Both the position numbers and the translations under genes were made by a program. From Planctomycetota bacterium (GTDB taxonomy: Bacteria > Planctomycetota > UBA1135 > GCA-002686595), in NCBI GenBank assembly GCA_016220085.1, contig JACRIN010000091.1:1-64000 (forward strand): DNA of 64,000 bases, in the 5' to 3' direction. The notes under the pieces are model-generated. The model was not told where the DNA came from. It searched no databases and saw only the letters and a list, made by a program, of their open reading frames with translations. Shown piece after piece: positions 45,059 to 54,105 of this stretch (position 1 is its first letter; every line of letters starts with the position of its first letter).

Positions 45059-45658
45059 ATGTTCCCCTCGCTTTCCGGTCGTGAGCTCGCGTTCGTGCTC
45101 GCCGCGCTGTTCGTCGTCGTCCTGCTGGTGCTCGGAGGGCTCGCTTACGTCGCGATCAAGCTGCTCGGGCGCAAGGAGAGCGGCACGGCGGCCGCAGGCG
45201 TCACCGGCTGCGCCGTCGCGGGCCTGTTCGGCTGCCTCGGGCTGCTGCTCGTGTTCACCCTCGGACTGTTCGCGATCCTGATGGTCGCCGGCCGCACGGC
45301 CGAGCGCGTGATCGATCGCTTGCCCGCCGGCCGCTGGCGCGTCGAGCACCGCGAACACCTGCCGCCGCCCGCGCCGTGGACGTCGCAGGCCGATCTGGTC
45401 TTTCGCGCGGGCGGCGAGGACGTCGATTTCGAGCCGGTGCTCGCGCTCGTGCGCGAGATCGCGGGCTCCGCGACGTCGACGACCAGCACGTCGCGCGTCG
45501 ACACCGACGGCGCGGCGCTCACCGAGCTCCGCATCGGCATCCGCGCCGAGGACGAGGAGCTGAGCCGCATCGACGACCGGGTCGAAGAGCGCACCGCCGG
45601 CCTGCGCCTCGCCGACGGCTCGGAGGTCGAGTACCTCGGCGTCCGACGCGACGTGTGA
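45059..45658 (+). CDS. Two-TM membrane protein of unknown function
   Basis: A 199-aa protein. ATG 45059 was chosen for its AAAGGAG Shine-Dalgarno 7 nt upstream. Two adjacent hydrophobic segments (about 8-34 and 47-80, the second Gly/Cys-rich) are followed by a soluble domain with the unusual repeat TSTTSTSRVDTDGAALTEL near 140. No known family was recognised. Confidence 0.6.
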   Translation: MFPSLSGRELAFVLAALFVVVLLVLGGLAYVAIKLLGRKESGTAAAGVTGCAVAGLFGCLGLLLVFTLGLFAILMVAGRTAERVIDRLPAGRWRVEHREHLPPPAPWTSQADLVFRAGGEDVDFEPVLALVREIAGSATSTTSTSRVDTDGAALTELRIGIRAEDEELSRIDDRVEERTAGLRLADGSEVEYLGVRRDV

Positions 45659-45696
45659 CGCTTGATTCGAGCTCGACCGCCGCGCACGCTCATGCG

Positions 45697-46545
45697 ATGG
45701 ACGTCGAGCTCCCGCCTGCCGCGCGTTGGTTGCCGCCGAAGACCTTCCAGCACGACTTCGCGGTCGTCACCGGCGGGGGCACCGGGCTCGGGTTGGAGCT
45801 CTCGCGCGGCCTGGCGGCGCTCGGCGCGCGCGTCGCGATCCTCTCGCGCGACGCCGAGCACCATCGCGCGTTCCTGGACGAATGCGCGGCGCGCGGTTGG
45901 CGCGGCGAAGCGCTCGCGCTCGACCTGCGCGAGCCGAACGAGGTCGAGCGAGCCGCCAACTCGCTCGCGGAGCGCCACGGCGCGCCGACGATCCTCGTCA
46001 ACAACGCCGCGGGCAACTTCGTGTGCCCCGCCGAGCGACTTTCGGCGCGCGCGTGGCGCGCGGTGCTCGGGATCGTGCTCGACGGCACGTTCTACGCGTC
46101 GCGCTACTTCGGCAAGTCGATGATCGCGGCGCAACGCGGGCACATCCTCAACGTCGTCGCGACCTACGCGTGGACGGGCATGCCCGGCGTCGTGCACAGC
46201 GCGAGCGCAAAGGCCGGCGTGCTCGCCATGACGCGCACGCTCGCCGTCGAATGGGCGCGCCACGGACTGCGCGTCAACGCGATCGCGCCCGGACCGTTCG
46301 AGAGCCGCGGAGCGCACGCGAACCTGTGGCCCGACGAGGCGATGAAGGCGCGGATCGAGCAAGGCATCCCGCTGCAACGCTTCGGCACCGCCGAGGAGAT
46401 GGCGGCGCACATCCTGTGGTTGCTCTCCCCCGCCTCGAGCTACGTCAACGGCGAGTGCTTCACGGTCGACGGCGGCGCGTCGCTCGGCCGCGGAATGTGG
46501 GACGAAGTCCCGCGCCGTGAGCGCGGAGCACGTGGTCGAATGTGA
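45697..46545 (+). CDS. Short-chain dehydrogenase, 2,4-dienoyl-CoA reductase type
   Basis: A 282-aa NAD(P)-dependent oxidoreductase of beta-oxidation of unsaturated fatty acids. The coenzyme motif TGGGTGLG (about 27-34) and NNAAGNF (about 104-110) are characteristic of dienoyl-CoA reductases. Instead of the usual SDR Y-x3-K the active site reads SASAK with an upstream TYAWTG, the arrangement seen in DECR enzymes. The rest (PGPFESRGAHANL and YVNGECFTVDGGASL) fits too. ATG 45697 starts 38 nt after the previous stop. Confidence 0.85.
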   Translation: MDVELPPAARWLPPKTFQHDFAVVTGGGTGLGLELSRGLAALGARVAILSRDAEHHRAFLDECAARGWRGEALALDLREPNEVERAANSLAERHGAPTILVNNAAGNFVCPAERLSARAWRAVLGIVLDGTFYASRYFGKSMIAAQRGHILNVVATYAWTGMPGVVHSASAKAGVLAMTRTLAVEWARHGLRVNAIAPGPFESRGAHANLWPDEAMKARIEQGIPLQRFGTAEEMAAHILWLLSPASSYVNGECFTVDGGASLGRGMWDEVPRRERGARGRM

Positions 46546-46593
46546 CGTCAGCCCTGACCGGGGGAAACCCCAGGCTCAATCCGCCACCTTGGA

Positions 46594-46622
46594 TTGACCC
46601 GCGCCGCCGAACCGGGTATTCT
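46594..46622 (+). promoter_or_regulatory. Consensus-like promoter abutting the HExxH-protein start
   Basis: TTGACC (46594-46599) and TATTCT (46617-46622) are exactly 17 bp apart. The ATG at 46631 lies 8 nt further, so the transcript would be leaderless. It is the best match to a sigma70 promoter among the leaderless candidates. Confidence 0.65.
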
Positions 46623-46630
46623 CGCAGCTC

Positions 46631-47215
46631 ATGATTACGACTCTGGTTTCGCGCGTGGCGTTCTTCGCGTTGGCTTCCGCGCCCTGCCTCGCAGGTAATC
46701 TCTCGATCCCTGGCGTCGTCGTCTCGCCGCCTGGACCGGTAGCTCAGACTGTGATCGCGGACGGGATGGCGGCGCTAGCCCAGTACGATGCGGCTGCCGC
46801 CGCCGATCTCGCGGCTGCGGTCGCAAGCGGTGCAGTGCAGATCGGAGTGTTGAAGGACCCGAGCGTGGAAGGCTTCAAAGGACTCACCGATGGCGACACG
46901 ATCTCGGTTCGGATCAACGATGGAGTCGATACCGCGACCGTCGGTGTCCGCCTTCGGCACGAGTATTACCATTGGAAGTATGGGCACCCCGACGGTCCAT
47001 ACAATGGAGGCGCGCTGGACGCCTGCCAGCACTTCGAGTGCTGGCAGCAAACCTACGATCACCTAGCGCACGCGTCCTGCCTCGCGGGCAATTCCATACA
47101 CTGCTGGCAAGTCGGCAACGTCATCCAGCAAATGCAGACCTACTACGTCAAGTGCCTGCAGTCCGGCGGCAATCCGCAGTATTCGCAGAATCCACCGACC
47201 GCTTGCTGCTACTAG
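46631..47215 (+). CDS. Secreted Cys-rich protein with HExxH motif, possible metallopeptidase
   Basis: A 194-aa exported protein with a signal peptide (VAFFALASAPCLA). Residues 110-114 read HEYYH, followed 22 residues later by Glu136 in QHFECWQQTYDH; HExxH plus a downstream Glu is the zinc ligand set of gluzincin metallopeptidases. The mature part is Cys-rich (CQHFEC, C150, C158, C175, CC at the end), compatible with disulphides. It is smaller than known gluzincins, so a non-catalytic role is possible. The base composition is clearly less GC-rich than its neighbours, and no close family was recognised. Confidence 0.6.
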   Translation: MITTLVSRVAFFALASAPCLAGNLSIPGVVVSPPGPVAQTVIADGMAALAQYDAAAAADLAAAVASGAVQIGVLKDPSVEGFKGLTDGDTISVRINDGVDTATVGVRLRHEYYHWKYGHPDGPYNGGALDACQHFECWQQTYDHLAHASCLAGNSIHCWQVGNVIQQMQTYYVKCLQSGGNPQYSQNPPTACCY

Positions 47216-47236
47216 TCGAATCGTCGAGAGGAACTC

Positions 47237-48169
47237 ATGACCAGCGTTCACAGCAACCTACTTGTCCTGACGATCAACCTAACGGCAATCGGCGGAATCG
47301 CTAATGCCGTCGCCGCGCAAGCTGTACCGCCGGTATCACCCACCCCGGTTCCTGCGGCCGCGCCCACGTCCGACGTGTGGCAGCTCGGGCGCCCTACGAC
47401 ACGGTTCCCAGGCGGCGTCTACAGGACGGCGTTCTGTAGTGTGCTCGAGAAGCGGATCAACTTCGGTTGGACGTACGCGGCACCGGAAACCCCGAGTACG
47501 ACGAACGTCAAGGACCAAAGGGAGGAAGTGTTCGCTGTCGCGTACTGGCCCACGTTTGTCCTGCCAGTCGATGATTACCACTTTTGCGTTGCAGGTAAGA
47601 GTCGAGATGGGTTCACAGTGATTGAATACTGGACATTCGCGAGTACGGCACAGGGCGGCGTTGCGGCGCCGTCGGTGATGGAGCAGTATCCCGTGGGGGG
47701 CGGAGCGCCACAGTACGCGTGGACGCTGCCGTCCAGAACCGGCGTGACCGAGGTCCTGAAAGCGCCGTCAAACTCCGCGCGCGGCGTGATTCGCGGGCTC
47801 ATTCCGTCACTTGAGTCCGCGACGCAAGTTTTTGTCTACCACGACGGTTCGCGTGAAGTGACCCGGCTTGACCTGGTCACGAAGTCTGAGACACTCGTCG
47901 CGGCGCCCGGAGGAGCGGCGGCGCCTCTTGTCGCGCCCACGCTTTCGGGGTGCCACTCTCGGTTCTGGGCAAGCGAGTATGTCGGGCGCGGGGACTGCTA
48001 CTTCTTCGCGCCGGTCGACAGCTGTGCTTTCGGTCCGATGCCTGAGATTCTCGCGCTTCAGGACGCGAACAAGGACGGGGTCCCGGAGTCGGTGGTGGTG
48101 ATTTCTGGCGCAGACTGGGAGGCGCAGGGGTGGTCAAACGAGGCGAACGTGTTGCGCCCCACGTACTGA
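47237..48169 (+). CDS. Secreted protein of unknown function, lower GC
   Basis: A 310-aa exported protein with a signal-like N-terminus (LLVLTINLTAIGGIANAVAA) and a Pro/Ala linker. The body is beta-rich with scattered Trp and Tyr (DVWQLGRPTTRFPGGVYR, FWASEYVGRGDCYFFAP) and ends with an EF-hand-like DANKDGVPESV loop. GAGAGGAAC upstream serves as ribosome site. It follows the HExxH protein by 21 nt and shares its lower GC, so the two may have been acquired together and act together outside the cell. No family recognised. Confidence 0.6.
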   Translation: MTSVHSNLLVLTINLTAIGGIANAVAAQAVPPVSPTPVPAAAPTSDVWQLGRPTTRFPGGVYRTAFCSVLEKRINFGWTYAAPETPSTTNVKDQREEVFAVAYWPTFVLPVDDYHFCVAGKSRDGFTVIEYWTFASTAQGGVAAPSVMEQYPVGGGAPQYAWTLPSRTGVTEVLKAPSNSARGVIRGLIPSLESATQVFVYHDGSREVTRLDLVTKSETLVAAPGGAAAPLVAPTLSGCHSRFWASEYVGRGDCYFFAPVDSCAFGPMPEILALQDANKDGVPESVVVISGADWEAQGWSNEANVLRPTY

Positions 48170-48447
48170 GAGCGGTTCATCGCGCGGGGCCAAGCGTGCC
48201 GCGACTTGGTATCCGCGACGCTCTCTGCCGATCGCCACGACGCGGACCGCGTGGGGGCGTGTTCGTTCGGCGACGGTTGGCGCGAATCGGGGCGCTAAAG
48301 CGGGTCGACCTCGCATCCATGCTCGGTTCACGTCTCGCGAACTTGTCATGTCTGTGTGGCCAATTCCGAGTTGGTCCGACACAACCTGTGCGAGCCCCTA
48401 ATCCTCACCGGTTGTCTGACTCGAAGTGACCAACGGGCTCCGAAGCC

Positions 48448-49356
48448 ATGGAATGGCCCGACATCGTCAACGAGCGCTCGCGTCTCATGACGGAGAGGAA
48501 GAACCCTGCATCGCGCGAGCTCGATCGCCTCTCGACGCTCGACGCGCTCGACTTGATCCAACGCGAGGACGTTTGCGTGCACCGCGCGCTTCACGAGGCG
48601 CGTGAAGCGATCGCGCGTGCGATCGACGTCATCGCGGATCGGCTCGCGCGTGGCGGCCGGCTCTTCTACGTAGGCGCGGGCACCAGCGGTCGGCTCGCGA
48701 CGCTCGACGCCGCGGAATGCCCGCCGACGTTTCAGAGCGCGCCCGAGCAAGTGCAAGCGATCCTCGCCGGCGGCCCCGAGGCGTTGACGCGCTCGGTCGA
48801 GGGCGCGGAGGACGACGCGGGCGCGGCGGCGACGGAACTCGCCGCGCGCAAGCTCGACGCGCGCGACGTCGTGTTCGGCATCGCGGCCGGTGGCACGACG
48901 CCGTTCGTGCATGGTGCGCTCGACTTCGCGCGCGAGCGCGGCGCGGCGACGATCTTTCTCGCGTGCGTCGACGCCGAGCACGTGCCCGATCGCGCGGACG
49001 TCTCGATCCGCGTGCTCGTCGGACCGGAAGTGCTGACCGGCAGCACGCGCCTGAAGGCGGGCACGGCGACGAAGCTCGTGCTCAACGCCGTGTCGACGCT
49101 GGTGATGACCCGGCTCGGCAAGGTCTACGAGAACCTGATGGTCGACGTGAACACGCGCGCGAACGTCAAGCTCGTCGATCGCGGCGTGCGCATCGTCGCG
49201 GAGGTGACCGGCCTCGAGTACGAGCGCGCCAAGGAGCTCCTCGCCGCCGCCGACGGCGAAGCGAAGACCGCGATCGCAATGCACCGCCTCGGGTGCGACG
49301 CACCGACCGCGCGCAAGCGCGTCGCCGCCGCGCGCGGCCGCCTGCGCGACGTGTGA
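48448..49356 (+). CDS. murQ: N-acetylmuramic acid 6-phosphate etherase
   Basis: A 302-aa cytoplasmic enzyme that cleaves the lactyl ether of MurNAc-6-P during murein recycling. The SIS-fold motifs are all present: GAGTSGRLATLDAAECPPTF (about 75-94) with the catalytic Glu, the GIAAGGTTPF phosphate loop, and TGSTRLKAGTATKLVLN. ATG 48487 gives a start closer to the E. coli protein; 48448 is kept as the longest likely form. The amidase lipoprotein at 51432 would supply substrate in the same recycling route, although murein kinases are not in the window. Confidence 0.95.
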   Translation: MEWPDIVNERSRLMTERKNPASRELDRLSTLDALDLIQREDVCVHRALHEAREAIARAIDVIADRLARGGRLFYVGAGTSGRLATLDAAECPPTFQSAPEQVQAILAGGPEALTRSVEGAEDDAGAAATELAARKLDARDVVFGIAAGGTTPFVHGALDFARERGAATIFLACVDAEHVPDRADVSIRVLVGPEVLTGSTRLKAGTATKLVLNAVSTLVMTRLGKVYENLMVDVNTRANVKLVDRGVRIVAEVTGLEYERAKELLAAADGEAKTAIAMHRLGCDAPTARKRVAAARGRLRDV

Positions 49357-49415
49357 CGCGCACTCCGCGGCCGCCGCACGGGGAGCGTGATCGGCCCAGC
49401 GCGCAGGGTGCTCCG

Positions 49416-49499
49416 CCCAGCAGGCACCGCGGTCAGCCCAGCAGGCACCGCGGTCAGCCCAGCAGGCACCGCGGTCAGCCCAGCGGGCACCGCGGTCAA
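49416..49499. repeat. Four-copy 21-bp direct repeat between convergent genes
   Basis: Units of CCCAGCAGGCACCGCGGTCAG at 49416-49436, 49437-49457 and 49458-49478, with a last copy (49479-49499) changed at two positions. It fills the gap between murQ and the convergent gene and runs 4 bp into the latter. There are no spacers, so it is not a CRISPR array. Confidence 0.9.
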
Positions 49500-51406
49500 T
49501 CGAGCGGGTGCGCCAGGTCGATCGTGCACCTGTCGCCGAACGTCGCCGGCTCGATCGTCCAAGGCCACGGCTCCGAGACGACAGCGAACTCGCCGGCGAA
49601 GCTCCGCCAACTGCTCTGCCACGCTGCGTCACGCGCGTGGGGAACGACATCGAGCCGCGCGTCGACGGGAACCCGGATCACCGCCTCGCCTGAGCTGTTC
49701 GTCCAGCCCGACCAGTCCGGTCGTTTGTGCCGCAGATCGCTGCCTCGGACAGCCAGCGCGAGCAGCACCGGACCGCCCGGCGGAGCGCCGTCGCGCGTGA
49801 CCTGTACCGTCACGTCGACTTCTTCCGGAGGTGACACGGGTTCGACGACCAATCGAACGTCGCGCCGCGACTCACCAGCGCGCACGGTCAGGCGAGGACC
49901 ACGGCTCGCCAAGCTCCAGCCGTCGTCGAGCACGTCCAACCACACCGGGCCGACGGGCGGAATCGAGAGTTCGAAGACGCCTGCGGAGCTCGACACGGTC
50001 GACACGCTGTCTCGCCGACCTGAATCGAGCCTCCACCCGAGTCGAAGCGACACCGGCCGACCGTCCTGCATCGCCACCGTGCCGGAAACCCGCGCGAGCG
50101 CCGGCATCTGCGCTTCGATGCGCACGAAGTCCGCGAGCGCGTCGCTCGGAACGTCGATCCAAGACTCCCGTCCATCCACCGTCGTCACGACGACCGTCTT
50201 CAACCGCCCGCCGCCGACGTAGCTCTCCGCGTCGTTCACGGTCAAACGCCACTCGGACGGCGTGAGGCGAACCACGTTCGGCGAGTCGCGCCAGAAACTG
50301 TCGCGCCGTCGCACGGTGTCGATCGGCTCGAGCGGCAACTCGCGATGGTCCGACCGCACGTACACTCGGTGGATCTCGAGCGCCTCTCCGTTCGGGCCGG
50401 AGGCTTCGACTTCGAGCAGCACACTCGCTTCGAGCGTCACCAATTGGGTAGGCACGTCGAGCGGGACGAGCACCGGCCGATGACCCGCGGCGCAGATCGT
50501 CGCGGCATGAACGGTGTCCCTCGACAGGCCTTCGAAGCGGATCCAGCCGTCCGAATCGGAGGTCTCGCTCGAGCGCCAGAAGCTCCTCGGTCGTCTCGCC
50601 CGCGAATCGACACCGCGCTCCTCGACGACACGGAGCTCCGCGCGCGCGCCGGCGACGGGCGCGCCGAACCCGTCGACGATTCGCACGCTCGCGGCACGGT
50701 CCGCGGCGACGACGATCGAAAGGTCCGAAGCGGTGTGCTCCAAGAGCTCCGACGAAACCACTTGGTCCGCGAAGCCGGTCGCCTGGACCCCGATCGTGAC
50801 CGGTCCTGGCCCGAACGCGGAGCTCTCGAAGCGCCCGCGCGCGTCGGTGAAGCCGAGTCGCTCGATCGCGACCGGCATGCGACGCCGCTCGGGGCCGGGG
50901 GCGACGAAGATCGAAGCGTCGGCGACCGGGCGAGCCATGACGTCGGTCACTCGCACGCACAGGCGCGTCCGCTCGCGCAGCACGATGTCGCCGATCGAAA
51001 CGCTCGGCGGAGGCACGAACACGTCGTCGATCCGCGAAGTCGCGTAGCCCGAGTGCTCGATCGTGAGCGACACGAACGAGCCCGAGAATCCGCGCGCGAT
51101 GGCGTCTCGAACGTCGAGCGAGAACGCGCCCTCCGCGTCCGTCGTCGCCGACGCGAGCTCGACGGCGGATCCGTCCGCGGCGTCGAACGCGCGCACGAAC
51201 GCGCCGCGCAACGGCTCACCGGCGAGCGTGACGACGCGGGCGGCGATCGCTGCGTCCGTAGCGAGCGCCGTGCCCGTCCGCGCGGACGGCGCCGGCGAGC
51301 TGCTGGCCGCGCCGACGCAGAGCGCGACCGCTGCCGCCGCGGCCGCCGCTCCGGTCGCGAACGCCTTTGCCGCCGCTACCGCCCCGCTCGACCAGCATCC
51401 GCGCAT
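49496..51406 (-). CDS. Exported carboxypeptidase-regulatory-like domain protein
   Basis: A 636-aa protein with a hydrophobic Ala-rich N-terminus (about 12-35) acting as signal. The body is a string of beta-sandwich domains of the CarboxypepD_reg-like type, for example IAARVVTLAGEPLRGAFVRA ending in GAFSL, VRIVDGFGAPVAGARAELRV, and ARVSGTVAMQDGRPVSLRL. A Shine-Dalgarno-like GGAAGG lies 7 nt before the ATG. Probably a surface or periplasmic structural protein; no catalytic motif is visible. Confidence 0.75.
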   Translation of the reverse strand: MRGCWSSGAVAAAKAFATGAAAAAAAVALCVGAASSSPAPSARTGTALATDAAIAARVVTLAGEPLRGAFVRAFDAADGSAVELASATTDAEGAFSLDVRDAIARGFSGSFVSLTIEHSGYATSRIDDVFVPPPSVSIGDIVLRERTRLCVRVTDVMARPVADASIFVAPGPERRRMPVAIERLGFTDARGRFESSAFGPGPVTIGVQATGFADQVVSSELLEHTASDLSIVVAADRAASVRIVDGFGAPVAGARAELRVVEERGVDSRARRPRSFWRSSETSDSDGWIRFEGLSRDTVHAATICAAGHRPVLVPLDVPTQLVTLEASVLLEVEASGPNGEALEIHRVYVRSDHRELPLEPIDTVRRRDSFWRDSPNVVRLTPSEWRLTVNDAESYVGGGRLKTVVVTTVDGRESWIDVPSDALADFVRIEAQMPALARVSGTVAMQDGRPVSLRLGWRLDSGRRDSVSTVSSSAGVFELSIPPVGPVWLDVLDDGWSLASRGPRLTVRAGESRRDVRLVVEPVSPPEEVDVTVQVTRDGAPPGGPVLLALAVRGSDLRHKRPDWSGWTNSSGEAVIRVPVDARLDVVPHARDAAWQSSWRSFAGEFAVVSEPWPWTIEPATFGDRCTIDLAHPLD

Positions 51407-51431
51407 TCGTCACCTTCCGTCGATCCGCGTT

Positions 51432-52583
51432 TCACTCGCGCGGAGCGCTGACCGGACCGACGCCGAGCGCACGCAAGGCACGAGCGCGAGCGAGCAGCTG
51501 CTCCCAGTCGAACGCGGGGCCCGGATCCTGCTTCTGATCGGTGATGTGCAGGTGGCCGATCAGGCCGTGCCACGCGGCGAACTCCTCGTCGGAGAGCGCG
51601 TCGTCGCGCACGCGGCCCGCGAGGTCGCGCGGTGCGTCGAGCTCGATCCTCGGGAAGATCTCGGCGAGCCCGGCGGTGAGGCACGCGAGCGTCGCGTACT
51701 GCTCGCTCGTCAAGTCGTGCATCTCGAGCTCGCTCCCGTTCGCGAGCCCGCGCACGCGCTCGGGTCGGATCGGCCGTGCGACGAAGCCGGGCGTCGCGAG
51801 CTTCGCGTTCGCGTCGAGCGCGACGCGCACGCCGCGTTCGTCCTCGACGTAGGTGCGCGCGAGCACCTCGTCGTCGTCGGGCGGATAGGCGCCCATGTTC
51901 GCGATCTCGATGCCGATCGAGCGCGGATTCGCCTGACGCGCGTGCCACGCGGTCTCTTGGAGATCGAGCGTCTGATAGAGCGTGCCGTCGAGGTCGAGCA
52001 GGAAGTGCACCGACAGATTGCGCTTGTCGTGCAGGATCTCGAAGCAGCGCCGCGACGTGCCGCAGACGTCGTAGTGCAGCACGAATTGGTCGACGAGCTC
52101 GCGCAGTCGCTCGAGCGTCGGCTCGGGCTCGCCGGGCGCGGGCTCGTTCTCGCGCGACGCCGGATCGCTCCAGAGTCCGCGGCCGGGCCGATAGCGCTTC
52201 TTCCCGCTCGTGCTCGGAGCCGTCGCGCCGTCGTCGCGCGCGAAGAACGGCGTCTCGCGATACGCGTCGTAACCGCCGGGATCGCTCCAGAGCACCACCG
52301 GAGCGCCGATGTCGAAGCGCTCGCCCGCGACGACGATCGCGGTGCCACTCGCGCGCGTCGGGCGCTTGCCCGCGACGAAGCCGGCTTCGCGATCGCTCGC
52401 GCCGAGCTGCGCGGCCGTCGAAGCAGGCAGCGCGGCGCTCGACACGCGTGGCGTCAGTCGCACGCTCTCCGCCGCGGCCGCGCGCGGTCGCTCCTCGGTC
52501 TTGCACGCCGCGCCTCCGACGAGCACGGCGAACGCGCAGAGCGCGAGCTCAGGCCAGCGTGCCGCCACAGGAAGAACCCGCAC
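51432..52583 (-). CDS. N-acetylmuramoyl-L-alanine amidase lipoprotein (Amidase_2)
   Basis: A 383-aa exported cell-wall hydrolase. The lipoprotein signal ends in VGGAAC (Cys27). The Amidase_2 (AmpD/PGRP) fold spans roughly 140-370: FVLHYDVCGTS with the first Zn His, VHFLLDLDGTLYQTLD, NPRSIGIEIANMG, and HLHITDQKQDPGPAFDW with the second His and the conserved Lys-x-Asp-Pro-Gly. It acts on the amide bond between MurNAc and the stem peptide. The ATG at 52583 lies inside the 3' end of arsS; a GTG at 52568 would shorten the overlap. Confidence 0.88.
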   Translation of the reverse strand: MRVLPVAARWPELALCAFAVLVGGAACKTEERPRAAAAESVRLTPRVSSAALPASTAAQLGASDREAGFVAGKRPTRASGTAIVVAGERFDIGAPVVLWSDPGGYDAYRETPFFARDDGATAPSTSGKKRYRPGRGLWSDPASRENEPAPGEPEPTLERLRELVDQFVLHYDVCGTSRRCFEILHDKRNLSVHFLLDLDGTLYQTLDLQETAWHARQANPRSIGIEIANMGAYPPDDDEVLARTYVEDERGVRVALDANAKLATPGFVARPIRPERVRGLANGSELEMHDLTSEQYATLACLTAGLAEIFPRIELDAPRDLAGRVRDDALSDEEFAAWHGLIGHLHITDQKQDPGPAFDWEQLLARARALRALGVGPVSAPRE

Positions 52584-53637
52584 CCGCGGTGCAGCCGAAA
52601 CAGTGACGCGCGGTGACGATGCGCCGGCGCTCGAGCAACGCGAGCTCGAAGTCGCGCAGGTGCTTCGGCGCGTCGAAACCGAGCTCGAGCTCGAGCATCT
52701 GGTTGAAATCGCAGTCGAACAGCCGCCCGTCCCAACCGACCGAGAGCGTCGTGCGGCACATCACGCCCGCCGCGGCGGCCGGATTGAACGCGGCGACCAG
52801 CTTCTCGAGGTACGTCGCGAGCTCGCCCTTCTCGGAGAGCCATTCGAGGAAGCGGCTGATCGGCATGTTGGTGATCGTGTAGAGCGCGTCGAAGTCGACG
52901 TCGTGCAGGCGCTTCAGCTCGCGCTTCCATTCCGCTTCGAGCGAGCGTTGGCCGCTCGGCAGGAACGCGCCGACCGGATTGGTGACGAGCACGAGCCGTA
53001 GCCCGGAGCCCGGCTTGCCGTAGCCGACCGCGTTCAGGAGCTTCAGGCCTTCGATCGACGCTTCGAACACGCCTTCGCCGCGTTGCCGATCAGTCGAGAG
53101 CTTGCGGTAGTGCGGCAGCGAGCACACGACCTCGACCTGGTGCTCGGCGAAGAACTGCGGCAAGTGCCGATAGCGCGACGCGCCGAGGATCGTCAGGTTG
53201 CAGCGGTCGATCACATGCCGGCCGAGGCGGCGCGATTCGCGCACGAGGTACTCGAAGTGCTCGTTGAGCTCGGGCGCGCCGCCGGTGATGTCGACGGTCG
53301 GGATCGACGTGCTCGCGAGCACGCGCATCGCGAGCTCGGCGGTCTCGCGCGACATCGTCTCGCGTCGATCGGGCCCGGCGTCGACGTGGCAGTGCGCGCA
53401 CGTCTGGTTGCAGACGCGGCCGACGTTGAGCTGCAGCACCCCGATCCCGGTCGCGGCGAGCGGCGCGAGCCCCGCGCGACCGAGGTGGCGATCGAAATCG
53501 CCGCCGAGCGAGTCCGCGAGCTCCGCGCGGCCGAGCGCCGAGAGCTGCGCGCGCGACGACGCGAGCTCCGCGCCGCGCCGCTGCAGCGTCGGCGCGAGCT
53601 TCAGGCCGCGCGAGGCTTCGTCGAGCGAGCTCGACAT
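52549..53637 (-). CDS. arsS: Arsenosugar biosynthesis radical SAM protein ArsS
   Basis: A 362-aa radical SAM enzyme; ArsS family members transfer the deoxyadenosyl group to dimethylarsenite on the way to arsenosugars. The radical SAM cluster is CNQTCAHC (about 76-83, C-x3-C-x2-C), followed by the GGAPELNEHF SAM-contact region. The C-terminal DUF3641 part has the Cys-rich tail CRTTLSVGWDGRLFDCDFNQ and CFGCTAGAGSSCGG. The AhpD-like gene 13 nt upstream belongs to the same system. The partner methyltransferase ArsM is not in the window. Confidence 0.93.
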   Translation of the reverse strand: MSSSLDEASRGLKLAPTLQRRGAELASSRAQLSALGRAELADSLGGDFDRHLGRAGLAPLAATGIGVLQLNVGRVCNQTCAHCHVDAGPDRRETMSRETAELAMRVLASTSIPTVDITGGAPELNEHFEYLVRESRRLGRHVIDRCNLTILGASRYRHLPQFFAEHQVEVVCSLPHYRKLSTDRQRGEGVFEASIEGLKLLNAVGYGKPGSGLRLVLVTNPVGAFLPSGQRSLEAEWKRELKRLHDVDFDALYTITNMPISRFLEWLSEKGELATYLEKLVAAFNPAAAAGVMCRTTLSVGWDGRLFDCDFNQMLELELGFDAPKHLRDFELALLERRRIVTARHCFGCTAGAGSSCGGTLA

Positions 53638-53650
53638 CTTGGGACGTCCC

Positions 53651-53983
53651 TCACATCGACACCTTGCGAGCCGCGTTCTTCATCTGCACGCCGTGCACCA
53701 GCGCCGCGCCGCCCTTGATCGCGGTCGCGACGTGCGCGACCTCGGTCAACTGCTCGGGATCGCAGCCCTTGGCGAGCGTGTCCTGCGTGTACGCGTCGAT
53801 GCAGTACGGGCACTGCACGGCGAGCGCGACGCCGAGCGCGACCAGCGACTTCTCGCGCGCCGTCAACGCGCCGTCGGCGAAGACCGCGCCGTAGTAGTCG
53901 AAGAACTTCTTGGCGAGCTCGGGCGCGTGCTCGCCGATCGTGCCGAACGTCGCGAGGTCGGCCGGATTGTAGTAGGTGTCCAT
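53651..53983 (-). CDS. Arsenosugar-associated AhpD-like peroxidase family protein
   Basis: A 110-aa carboxymuconolactone-decarboxylase-fold protein. The active-site Cys pair is CPYC (about 58-61) in LAVQCPYCIDAYTQDTLAKG, with the His of EVAHVATA further on. It starts NPADLATFGTIGEHAPELAKKFFDYY, the pattern of the small peroxidase-like protein that sits beside arsS in many bacteria. Its exact reaction is not established. It is transcribed with arsS. Confidence 0.9.
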   Translation of the reverse strand: MDTYYNPADLATFGTIGEHAPELAKKFFDYYGAVFADGALTAREKSLVALGVALAVQCPYCIDAYTQDTLAKGCDPEQLTEVAHVATAIKGGAALVHGVQMKNAARKVSM

Positions 53984-54105
53984 CGTGCTGCCTGACGGGT
54001 TGGATGCGCGAGCGAGCCTCCCGTTTCGCGCGCGGGGGCGCAAGTCGAGCGGAAGGGAAACCGCAACCGTGAGGGCGGAACGACGTCTTGGATGGAGTGA
54101 GAACC

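Noticed and set aside
49416-49499. CRISPR-like array
   Set aside because: Units are adjacent with no spacers, only four copies, and no cas genes are in the window.
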